Shown here: positions 1 through 6,813 of the stretch, piece after piece | Position numbering within the stretch: position 1 is the stretch's first letter | How the letters are laid out: each line of letters opens with the position of its first letter | Assembly (NCBI GenBank): GCA_023433405.1 | Contig: JAEZCT010000055.1 | Coordinates: 1 to 15,753, forward strand | Direction: 5' to 3' | Length of the DNA: 15,753 nt | Source: Bacillota bacterium | Lineage (GTDB): Bacteria; Bacillota; Clostridia; Oscillospirales; Ruminococcaceae | Made by a program: the position numbers and the translations under genes | The notes under the pieces: generated by a model | Databases searched by the model: none | What the model was told of the DNA's origin: nothing | Seen by the model: the letters and a program-made list of their open reading frames with translations, nothing else

Positions 1-284
1 AGCGAAGCAGGGACACCCTGCACCCAGCTCAAAGCAAGGGCAAACGGAGCATAGCTAGTGTGACGAAGCACCTTCGGCGCAAGCGCGTAAAGCTCAGTGG
101 GGTAGCTGCGTTACGCGCTTGCGAAAATGATAAATAATTTTTGCGAAAAATTCTTTATCATTTTTACCCTTCGGCAAAATCCTGGTGCCTCGCGTATTTT
201 GCCCTTGCTTTTCGCCCTGGTCTGTAGTTCTTCCTTTTTTCCCACACCAGCCATACAAGGTTATTTTGGTGCTGGGTTACGGTG
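1..284 (+). repeat. Large hairpin-rich repeat, left copy (inverted relative to 15282-15667)
   Basis: This stretch reappears as reverse complement at 15282-15667. Bases 71-128 match 15440-15497 with no differences, and the first 45 bases also match exactly. It is densely self-complementary: a GCAGGG/CCCTGC hairpin (7-21), a 13-bp perfect stem pairing 78-90 with 111-123, a long A/T stem pairing 124-142 with 146-164, and outer 14-base arms at 31-44 and 198-211. Similarity stops at about 284, where both copies share the ending TTACGGTG. The copy may extend beyond the left edge of the window. No convincing gene is seen in it. It could be a non-autonomous mobile element or a structured RNA. I do not recognise the family. 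Confidence 0.85.
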
Positions 285-303
285 GTACTCCAATAAACCA
301 TAC

Positions 304-334
304 TTAATACTCTTTATGAGGAGATTGGCATCAC
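304..334. repeat. Remnant end of the 100-bp palindromic element
   Basis: The string TGAGGAGATTGGCAT preceded by ACTCTTTA resembles the inner and terminal part of the palindromic element ends seen elsewhere in the window (for example the arm at 8156-8178 read in reverse complement). Only one arm is visible. It lies between the large repeat and the end of pyk. Confidence 0.4.
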
Positions 335-340
335 GCACAA

Positions 341-2083
341 TCAGTTGCACGAAACAATCCCGCGCGAAGGGTCAAGCGATACCACGGTGCCGGATTTGAG
401 GATTTGCGTGGCGTTCTCCGCGCCCACAATGACGGGGATATCTAGGCTAAGACCAACAATGGCCGCGTGGGAGTTAATGCCCGGCTGCTCGGTAATAATA
501 CCGCTTGCCTTTTTTAAAACAGGCAGCAGCCTGTTGGAGGTTTGGGGAATGACTAAGATGTCGCCATCCTTAAACTGCGCCAATGCCTCCTCCTCGGTTT
601 TGCAGACGCATAGGTTCGCGCAGGCGCTTGCGCCCGAAAGCATCCCCTGACCGGATACAAGCACATGACCGACAACCTGCACCTTCATTAGGTTGGTGGT
701 GCCCGAAATACCAACCGGCACACCCGCCGTAATAACCACCAGCTCCCCGTCGCTGACGATGCCTGCGTACTTCGATTTATCCACCGCGTGCTCAAACAGC
801 TTATCCGTGCTGCTCTGCTCCTCTATGAGCAAGGGGGATACGCCCCAGGAAAGGTTAAGCTGGCGGCAAACATACTCGTTGGTCGAGCAGCCGATAATGG
901 GGCAGTTGGGGCGGTATTTCGATATCATGCGCACCGTGCGCCCCGACTTGCTTACGGTAATAATCGCCGCCGCCCCAAGGTCATGGGCCGTGGTGCAGGT
1001 GGCATGAGAGATGGCGTTGGTTACATCAATATAGGATTTAAAGTCGGTGTTGCGAAACCGCTTGAGGTAGTCAATATCGGTTTCGGCCTTTTCGGCAATG
1101 CGCGCCATGGTTTTGACCGCTTCTACGGGATAAAGCCCGGAGGCAGTCTCACCCGAGAGCATGATAGCGCTGGTGCCGTCATAGATGGCGTTAGCCACAT
1201 CGGTAGCCTCCGCCCGGGTGGGGCGGGGGTTTTTTATCATGGATTCGAGCATCTGGGTGGCGGTAATTACCTGCTTGCCCGCATTGTAAACCTTCTTGAT
1301 AATCATCTTTTGCAGGACGGGAACCTCCTCGAGAGGAATCTCCACGCCCATATCTCCGCGGGCGACCATAATGCCGTCGGATACGCGAATGATATCGTCT
1401 ATATTCTCAACCCCCTGGGGGTTTTCTATCTTTGCGATGATGTTAATGGAATTGCAGCGGTATTCGTCCAGAATACGGCGTATCTGAAGGATATCGTCGG
1501 CACTGCGCACAAAGGACGCCGCAATGAAATCAAAGCCTGCCTGTATGCCAAAGATGATGTCGGCGCGGTCGCGCTCGTTGATATAAGGCAGAGAAAGGAT
1601 GGTTCCCGGCACATTAATGCCCTTGTTGTTGGAGATTACCCCGCTGTTAAGCACCCGGCACTGAATGTCCTCGCCGGTAATCCGCTCCACGGTCATCTCA
1701 ATCAAGCCGTCGTCAATCAGCACCCGCGAGCCGCCGCGCAGGTCGCGGGCAAGCCCCGGATAGGTGATGGACACAATGTTCTCGTCGCCGTCTACTTCCC
1801 GTCCGGTCAGGGTAAACAGCTGGTCTTCCTTGAGCGTCACCTTACCGTCCTTAAATGCTTTAACGCGAACCTCCGGCCCGCGGGTATCCAGCACAGCCGG
1901 AATGTGGCGGCCCATCTCGTTACGCACCCTTACAAGCGTCGCCAGCTTTTCCCCGTGTGTTGCGTGGTCGCCGTGCGAAAAATTAAAACGCGCGGCATCC
2001 ATACCCGCCAGTATCAGCTTTTTGATGATCTCCTCGCTGTCAGAACTTGGCCCTAGCGTGCAAATTATCTTGGTTTTTCGCAT
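341..2083 (-). CDS. pyk: Pyruvate kinase with C-terminal PEP-utilising domain
   Basis: Converts phosphoenolpyruvate and ADP to pyruvate and ATP, the last step of glycolysis, in the cytoplasm. The 580-residue product opens with MRKTKIICTLGPSS, the classic N-terminus. It has the KIENPQG lysine region, the metal-binding segment VARGDMGVEIP and the TRAEATDVANAIYDG / MLSGETASG segment. The last ~75 residues hold ITEQPGINSHAAIVG, a PEP-utilising (phosphohistidine-like) domain present in Bacillus-type enzymes and absent from E. coli ones. The ATG at 2083 is preferred over an in-frame upstream start (2131) because a G-rich Shine-Dalgarno (AAGGGGGAAAAGG) sits just before it and the family start aligns there. 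It is divergent from lepA. No clear intrinsic terminator follows; the hairpin-rich repeat at 1-284 lies downstream. Confidence 0.97.
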   Translation of the reverse strand: MRKTKIICTLGPSSDSEEIIKKLILAGMDAARFNFSHGDHATHGEKLATLVRVRNEMGRHIPAVLDTRGPEVRVKAFKDGKVTLKEDQLFTLTGREVDGDENIVSITYPGLARDLRGGSRVLIDDGLIEMTVERITGEDIQCRVLNSGVISNNKGINVPGTILSLPYINERDRADIIFGIQAGFDFIAASFVRSADDILQIRRILDEYRCNSINIIAKIENPQGVENIDDIIRVSDGIMVARGDMGVEIPLEEVPVLQKMIIKKVYNAGKQVITATQMLESMIKNPRPTRAEATDVANAIYDGTSAIMLSGETASGLYPVEAVKTMARIAEKAETDIDYLKRFRNTDFKSYIDVTNAISHATCTTAHDLGAAAIITVSKSGRTVRMISKYRPNCPIIGCSTNEYVCRQLNLSWGVSPLLIEEQSSTDKLFEHAVDKSKYAGIVSDGELVVITAGVPVGISGTTNLMKVQVVGHVLVSGQGMLSGASACANLCVCKTEEEALAQFKDGDILVIPQTSNRLLPVLKKASGIITEQPGINSHAAIVGLSLDIPVIVGAENATQILKSGTVVSLDPSRGIVSCN

Positions 2084-2149
2084 GTTGCCTTTTCCCCCTT
2101 CGCCGTTTTTCCGGCATTGCTTGCGCCGCAAGCCGACGCAAACCCTCTC

Positions 2150-2179
2150 ATTATTCTCACAATTCCCATTTATCGTTAA
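2150..2179 (-). promoter_or_regulatory. Possible promoter of pyk
   Basis: Read on the minus strand, TTAACG (2174-2179) and AATAAT (2150-2155) are separated by 18 bases, about 70 bases upstream of the pyk start. The -35 box is weak, so this is only a candidate. A short GCTTGC/GCAAGC hairpin lies in the predicted leader. Confidence 0.35.
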
Positions 2180-2534
2180 GCCTGTGCGAAATCATTACAA
2201 AAACTCGGTAAGCCCATAGCTTTGTACGATTTCTATGAGGTTATCCATACACTGTTAGAAATACCGTGATCGGGTTATTTTATGTGAAAACTACGGACAA
2301 TTAAAATTTCACCAGCATAATCATACCCCATTTGCTTCAAGCCGTCAATGAAACGCATGAACAAGCATACAAGGCAAAAACGCGAAATATTATGTATTTC
2401 TACCAGAGCGCAGCCTTTGGGGGGCGGCAGCATGGAGCGTTTACACTGTGTATTTCTGTGCATTTTAATACGGCAAGGCCTTCCTTCGCATTCCAAAGCC
2501 CACAGGGAAAAATTTTAGCGCCGGCGTATGCTGA

Positions 2535-2564
2535 TTGCGCGATTTACCGCGTTTATGCTATAAT
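2535..2564 (+). promoter_or_regulatory. Predicted sigma-A promoter of lepA
   Basis: TTGCGC (2535-2540), an 18-base spacer and TATAAT (2559-2564), with TGC directly before the -10 giving an extended -10. It lies 135 bases upstream of the lepA start with no other gene between. Confidence 0.65.
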
Positions 2565-2645
2565 AACCGCAAAGCGTTTTATTGTAAGCAAGCCCTGTTT
2601 TCTTGCTGCAATACCTGCATTATCTGCAATATTAAAAGCAGTATA

Positions 2646-2671
2646 ATACTATTTCTAACGGAAAATAGTAT
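2646..2671. repeat. Minimal palindromic element (ends only)
   Basis: The 26 bases begin ATACTATTT and end AAAATAGTAT, the terminal inverted repeats of the 100-bp elements, with only a few bases between them. This looks like an internally deleted copy or an excision scar. It lies in the predicted lepA leader and can form a small hairpin upstream of the ribosome binding site. Confidence 0.6.
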
Positions 2672-2698
2672 AAGCCATTGAAAGCGGAGGAATCACCC

Positions 2699-4507
2699 TT
2701 GGCCGTGAATCGTGACCATATTAGAAACTTTTGCATCATCGCGCATATAGACCATGGCAAGAGCACCCTTGCCGACCGCATCCTCGAGCTTACCAGCACC
2801 GTCGCCCGACGGGATATGAGCGACCAGATTCTTGACAACATGGATCTTGAGCGCGAGCGGGGCATTACCATCAAGGCGCGCGCGGTGCGCCTTTCCTACC
2901 GCGCGAAAAACGGCGAGGTCTATGACTTTAATCTCATCGACACCCCCGGGCATGTGGACTTTAACTATGAGGTATCCCGTTCCCTTGCTGCCTGTGAGGG
3001 CGCCATTCTGGTGGTGGACGCGTCACAGGGCATTGAGGCGCAAACCCTTGCCAACACCTACCTTGCCATCGACCACGACCTGGAGGTTGTGCCGGTGGTC
3101 AATAAGATAGACCTGCCCGCCGCCGACCCCGAGCGCGTCTGCCGTGAGATAGAGGAGATTATCGGCATACCCGCGATGGACGCGCCGCGCATCTCGGCAA
3201 AAACCGGCCAGAATGTGGAGGAGGTCTTGGAGTGTATTGTGGCGGGCATTCCCGCCCCAAAGGGCGACGACGACGCGCCGCTGAAGGCACTGGTGTTTGA
3301 CTCGGTGTACGACACCTATAAGGGTGTTATTGTATATGTACGGGTGATGGAGGGCGTGGTGCGCCCGGGCATGACCATCCGCATGATGGCGACCAAGGCG
3401 GAGTTTGATGTGGTGGAGGTAGGCGCCATGGGCGCAACCAGCCTAAAGCCCCTAGCCGAGCTGTGCTCGGGTGAGGTTGGTTACATTACCGCCAGCATTA
3501 AAAACGTAACCGACACCCGTGTGGGCGATACCATAACAAATGCCGACCGCCCAACCGACTCGGCTATGCCCGGCTACCGCAAGGTAAACCCCATGGTTTT
3601 CTGCGGCATTTATCCCGCCGACGGCGCGCGCTATGCCGACCTGCGCGAGGCGCTTGAAAAATTACAGCTTAACGACGCGGCGCTGTCCTTCGAGCCCGAA
3701 ACCTCTATTGCCCTGGGCTTTGGCTTTCGCTGCGGCTTCCTTGGTCTTTTGCATATGGAAATTATTCAGGAGCGCTTGGAGCGCGAGTATAACCTGGACC
3801 TTGTCACCACTGCCCCCAGTGTTATCTACCTGCTGCATATGACAAACGGCAACGACATCTACATTGATAACCCCACCAACTACCCAGACCCCTCGCTGAT
3901 TGCGGGTGCGGATGAGCCGGTGGTGAACGCGCACATCTATTCCCCCTCGGAGTATGTGGGCAATATTATGGATTTGTGTCAGGAGCGCCGGGGAACCTTT
4001 AAGGATATGAAGTATCTCGACACCGACCGCGTAGACCTGCACTACGACCTGCCCCTCAATGAGATTGTGTACGATTTCTTCGACGCGCTTAAAAGCCGTT
4101 CGCGCGGCTACGCATCCTTTGATTACGAGCTGGCGGGCTACGCGCCCTCAAAGCTTGTTAAGCTCGATATTATGCTAAACGGCGAGGTCATTGACGCGCT
4201 GTCCTTTATCGTGCATTCGGATAAAGCCTACCCCCGCGCCCGGCGCATGGCGGAGAAGCTAAAGGACAACATCCCCCGCCAGATGTTTGAGATTCCCATC
4301 CAGGCGGCTGTCGGCGGCAAGGTAATTGCCCGTGAGACGGTAAAGGCCATGCGCAAGGACGTACTGGCCAAATGCTACGGCGGCGATATTACGCGTAAAA
4401 AGAAGCTGCTGGAAAAGCAGAAGGAGGGCAAAAAAAGAATGCGCCAATTCGGCAGCGTAGAGGTGCCGCAGGAGGCGTTTATGAGCGTGCTCAAGCTGGA
4501 CGAATAG
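2699..4507 (+). CDS. lepA: Elongation factor 4 (LepA), ribosomal back-translocase GTPase
   Basis: A translational GTPase that acts on the ribosome. The product has 602 residues, the usual length. The G1 loop AHIDHGKST lies at residues ~15-23, followed by RERGITIKA (switch I/G2), DTPGH (G3) and NKID (G4). EF-G-like domains follow, and the LepA-specific C-terminal domain ends with GGDITRKKKLLEKQKEGKKR. I chose the TTG at 2699 because GGAGG at 2686-2690 is 8 bases upstream and the family N-terminus starts there; another in-frame TTG at 2678 lies before the Shine-Dalgarno and cannot use it. The gene stands alone, transcribed away from pyk. In many Firmicutes lepA precedes hemW or hemN; here the Cys-rich gene and nudC lie between lepA and hemW. 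Confidence 0.98.
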   Translation: MAVNRDHIRNFCIIAHIDHGKSTLADRILELTSTVARRDMSDQILDNMDLERERGITIKARAVRLSYRAKNGEVYDFNLIDTPGHVDFNYEVSRSLAACEGAILVVDASQGIEAQTLANTYLAIDHDLEVVPVVNKIDLPAADPERVCREIEEIIGIPAMDAPRISAKTGQNVEEVLECIVAGIPAPKGDDDAPLKALVFDSVYDTYKGVIVYVRVMEGVVRPGMTIRMMATKAEFDVVEVGAMGATSLKPLAELCSGEVGYITASIKNVTDTRVGDTITNADRPTDSAMPGYRKVNPMVFCGIYPADGARYADLREALEKLQLNDAALSFEPETSIALGFGFRCGFLGLLHMEIIQERLEREYNLDLVTTAPSVIYLLHMTNGNDIYIDNPTNYPDPSLIAGADEPVVNAHIYSPSEYVGNIMDLCQERRGTFKDMKYLDTDRVDLHYDLPLNEIVYDFFDALKSRSRGYASFDYELAGYAPSKLVKLDIMLNGEVIDALSFIVHSDKAYPRARRMAEKLKDNIPRQMFEIPIQAAVGGKVIARETVKAMRKDVLAKCYGGDITRKKKLLEKQKEGKKRMRQFGSVEVPQEAFMSVLKLDE

Positions 4508-4555
4508 GTCTTTTTTATCCCGTACCGGCTTGCCTGCCAGAATGATTTTGTTTTC

Positions 4556-4594
4556 AACAGCAATCATTCCGCAAGCGAATTATTGCTGTTTTTG
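4556..4594 (+). terminator. Predicted intrinsic terminator after lepA
   Basis: AACAGCAAT (4556-4564) pairs with ATTGCTGTT (4582-4590) and is followed by TTT, giving a five-T run. It lies about 50 bases after the lepA stop. Confidence 0.6.
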
Positions 4595-4741
4595 CTTTCG
4601 TCACTGCGCGTAGCTCGCCCAAGCGCAGCGATGCCACATAAAAAACCCGGCATAGGGCGGGGCCTGATACGGCTCTGCCCTTATCCTATTATCCGATAAG
4701 TACTATTTGCAAACCCAAATAAGCAAAAAGGAATGCGGTTT
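4595..4741. other. Short intergenic stretch with hairpins and an element remnant
   Basis: Contains a GC-rich hairpin at 4654-4681 (AGGGC/GCCCT plus GGGCC/GGCTC with one wobble, no T-run) and a 14-base match to the palindromic element end, CTATTATCCGATAA, at 4686-4699, which itself lies in a TTATC/GATAA hairpin. No clear promoter for the next gene was found. Confidence 0.4.
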
Positions 4742-5272
4742 ATGGAAAACGGATTGAAGGAACAGCTATCCCAAGCGCAGCCTGCCTATATTACAGAGGC
4801 GGATAAAACGTTTATTCTCCTATGGGATGAACGCCTGAAAGCTCTTGGCTACACCTGCGGCGGCGAGGTTCGGGGCGGCTTTTGCTGGGGCAAGTACATG
4901 CTGGTGTATACAAAAGCCGGCGTAAAAAGTGATAAAAGCTATTGCCGCGTTTACCTGCGGGATATCGGTGCGGCGGTGCGGCTGTATCTTAACGGCGTGG
5001 ATGACCACCGTGCATACCTTGAGGGCACACCCGACTATATCCTAGACGCGTTTACCAATGATTACGGCGCCTGCAAGCACTGCCCCAACAAACAGGGCGA
5101 TGCCTGCCGTCACCGCAAAAGCTACACGCTCTTTGGCAAGCTGTATGAAAAATGCGATGGCTTTACCTTTGAGCTTTGGCACCCTTCCCCCGAACGGGTT
5201 GACGGCTACGCCGCCCTGCTTACCGAGTTTTACCCCGTAAATGGTCGAAGTAAAAAGACACGAAGGGTATAA
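4742..5272 (+). CDS. Hypothetical Cys-rich protein, possible zinc site
   Basis: A 176-residue soluble protein I cannot name. Its C-terminal half has CKHCPN at residues 111-116, then C122, H124 and C138 followed by DGFTFELWHPSP. This spacing of Cys and His suggests a small metal-binding fold, though no enzyme motif is evident. The ATG at 4742 is preferred because AAAAAGGAA lies 8 bases upstream; the ATG at 4733 overlaps that ribosome site. The stop codon TAA (5270-5272) is made by the junction with the palindromic element that starts at 5272, so the basic tail GRSKKTRRV may be an altered C-terminus. Remnants of the same element family lie on both sides. Codon usage and GC look similar to the neighbours. 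Confidence 0.8.
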   Translation: MENGLKEQLSQAQPAYITEADKTFILLWDERLKALGYTCGGEVRGGFCWGKYMLVYTKAGVKSDKSYCRVYLRDIGAAVRLYLNGVDDHRAYLEGTPDYILDAFTNDYGACKHCPNKQGDACRHRKSYTLFGKLYEKCDGFTFELWHPSPERVDGYAALLTEFYPVNGRSKKTRRV

Positions 5273-5373
5273 TACTATTCTCCGATAAAAGTGTTGATAA
5301 AAATCCGCGTCTAAATCGATAAATTAAAGATTTTGACTTGATTTTTATACACTTTTTAATCGGATAATAGTAT
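5272..5373. mobile_element. Palindromic MITE-like element, copy A (102 bp)
   Basis: Left end ATACTATTCTCCGAT and right end ATCGGATAATAGTAT form an imperfect inverted repeat of about 34 bases, continuing inward through GATAAAAATC / GATTTTTAT. There is no coding capacity. Size and ends match the copies at 8156, 8396, 11310 and 15503. Its first bases complete the stop codon of the preceding gene. Confidence 0.8.
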
Positions 5374-5378
5374 CACAC

Positions 5379-5470
5379 AAATCCCCTCAAAACGAGCAGC
5401 TTTGCAGAAAAAAACCGCGTGGAAACCCAAAAACGAAGGCTTTTCACTTTTTTCTTATATTTTGTAACTG
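5379..5470. repeat. Decayed copy of the palindromic element
   Basis: TCCCCTCAAAA near 5382, then CCGCGTGGAAACCC and GGCTTTTCACTTTTTTC, follow the same order as in the copy at 8156-8257 (CTCCTCAAAAAG, CCGCGTGAAAACCC, AGCTTTTCACTTGATTTTT). The ends are no longer recognisable. It lies directly beside copy A. Confidence 0.5.
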
Positions 5471-5483
5471 GCTCCGGTTTGCA

Positions 5484-5518
5484 GGGGCGGACTCAGCGGC
5501 GCCTGCCCCCATTTTTTT
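5484..5518 (+). terminator. Predicted intrinsic terminator upstream of nudC
   Basis: GGGGC (5484-5488) pairs with GCCCC (5505-5509), with an extra GG/CC beyond a one-base bulge, followed by CA and a seven-T run. It would end transcription from the Cys-rich gene before the nudC promoter. Confidence 0.55.
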
Positions 5519-5540
5519 AATACAATTTTTGTGGTTTATC

Positions 5541-5571
5541 TTGTCGCATTTGACCCAACTTCTGTTATAAT
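5541..5571 (+). promoter_or_regulatory. Predicted promoter of nudC-hemW
   Basis: TATAAT at 5566-5571 is preceded by TGT, forming an extended -10. A weak -35 (TTGTCG, 5541-5546) lies 19 bases upstream. It sits about 50 bases before the nudC start. Confidence 0.6.
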
Positions 5572-5619
5572 AGAACTTATAATGAACCTAATATAAGCAA
5601 AAAAAGCGAGGGAACAGCG

Positions 5620-6813
5620 ATGATTCAGGACATCGAGCCACATCAACTTAATAACGCATACCAAAACAGGCCGCCGCAAAACGGAGACTACATCCTCAGC
5701 TTTTCGGGCGACCGGGTACTGCTGGACCAAAACAGCGAGGATATTTTTCCCCGTTTTTCGGATTATGAAAATGCCTTTTTTGAGCTTCGGCGTGATGCGG
5801 TATACCTGTTTACCCTTGACGACAGCGCGTTTTACCTAAAGCTCGGGCAAAATCTTCCCGAAACCGAGCGGTTTTTGTGGACGGATACCGAGGTGTTTCG
5901 CACCCTTACGCCCGAATGGCTTGCCTTTTGCGGCGTTACCGCAAGCCATTTGCACCGCTGGTACCGCGACCATACCATCTGCGGGCGGTGCGGGCAAAAA
6001 TTTGAGCATAAAACGGACGAACGCGCCCTGCAATGCCGAAGCTGCGGGCAGGTAATATACCCCACGCTCTCCCCCGCCGTAATTGTGGCGGTAACCGACG
6101 GTGACCGCCTGCTGATGACCCGCTACGCAAACCGTACATACCGCCGCTACGCATTGGTTGCGGGCTTTGCCGAGATAGGCGAAACACTGGAGCAAACGGT
6201 GTGCCGTGAGGTGCTCGAGGAGGTAGGGCTGCGGGTGAAGAACCTGCGCTACTACAAAAGCCAGCCCTGGGGCTTCTCACAATCCCTGCTGGTTGGCTTC
6301 TTTGCCGAGCTTGACGGAAACGATCGTATTACGCTGGATGAAAACGAGCTTGCCGAGGCTGTGTGGGTTCGACGCGGCGATATCGAGCCCCCTCAGTCGG
6401 TAATAAGCCTGACAGCGGAGATGATAGAGGCCTTTCGTGCGGGGCGTGAAAACCCGGCGGCGGTCGTAACCTACTTTACCCCGCCCCTATATCCCTTAGC
6501 CGAGGAGGTACCCGAGGATGCAAAGCCAGAGCCAGCCGCTGGGGCTTTACCTGCATATCCCTTTTTGCAGCCAAAAGTGCGGCTACTGCGACTTTTATTC
6601 AGTCGCGGCCGACGCTACCACTATGGACACATACCTAAACGCTATAACCCAAAGCCTCGTGAGCTGGAAAAAACAGCTCGGCGCAAGGCAAGCGGATACA
6701 CTATACCTCGGGGGCGGTACGCCGATTCTGCTCGGCGCGACTCGACTTTGCGCCTTGCTAAAAGCCTGCGCGCAGAACTTCGGTCTTACGCCGTCCGCCG
6801 AAATCACCCTTGA
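5620..6813 (+). CDS. nudC: NADH pyrophosphatase (NudC-type Nudix hydrolase) with C-terminal extension overlapping hemW
   Basis: Hydrolyses NAD(H) to NMN(H) and AMP; relatives also remove NAD caps from RNA. A zinc ribbon is formed by C121, C124, C139 and C142. The Nudix box starts at GFAEIGETLE (residue 182) and contains REVLEEVGL. The family signature SQPWGFSQS follows at 214-222, close to the NudC consensus SQPW-F-S. The ATG at 5620 follows GAGGGA by a normal spacing. Recognisable Nudix sequence ends near residue 275 and typical family members are 260-300 residues. This frame instead runs on to residue 397, with the last ~98 codons overlapping hemW in another phase. The tail is Arg-rich and looks like an out-of-frame reading of hemW. 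A TAG at 6497-6499 lies one base out of phase, so a lost or added base near there could explain the extension. Confidence 0.9.
   Translation: MIQDIEPHQLNNAYQNRPPQNGDYILSFSGDRVLLDQNSEDIFPRFSDYENAFFELRRDAVYLFTLDDSAFYLKLGQNLPETERFLWTDTEVFRTLTPEWLAFCGVTASHLHRWYRDHTICGRCGQKFEHKTDERALQCRSCGQVIYPTLSPAVIVAVTDGDRLLMTRYANRTYRRYALVAGFAEIGETLEQTVCREVLEEVGLRVKNLRYYKSQPWGFSQSLLVGFFAELDGNDRITLDENELAEAVWVRRGDIEPPQSVISLTAEMIEAFRAGRENPAAVVTYFTPPLYPLAEEVPEDAKPEPAAGALPAYPFLQPKVRLLRLLFSRGRRYHYGHIPKRYNPKPRELEKTARRKASGYTIPRGRYADSARRDSTLRLAKSLRAELRSYAVRRNHP

Larger units (their letters stand above)
2084..2698. other. Divergent intergenic region between pyk and lepA
   Basis: About 615 bases. It contains the predicted promoters of pyk (minus) and lepA (plus) and a solo pair of element ends at 2646-2671. 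An open frame at 2332-2646 exists, but it lacks a good ribosome site and family-like composition. I see nothing else that can be supported. Confidence 0.6.

Noticed and set aside
281..291. GGTGGTACTCC resembling the T-box motif
   Set aside because: It lacks the rest of the conserved T-box sequence, no specifier stem is apparent, and no plus-strand gene lies downstream.
127..399. 90-codon open frame in the left repeat
   Set aside because: It reads through hairpin stems that differ between the two repeat copies by compensatory changes and is not kept in the right copy.
788..2056. 422-codon open frame on the plus strand opposite pyk
   Set aside because: It mirrors a highly conserved pyruvate kinase gene in a GC-rich third-position context; it has no ribosome site and no family motifs.
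2332..2646. 104-codon open frame between pyk and lepA
   Set aside because: No Shine-Dalgarno, no recognisable domain, and it runs over the predicted lepA promoter.
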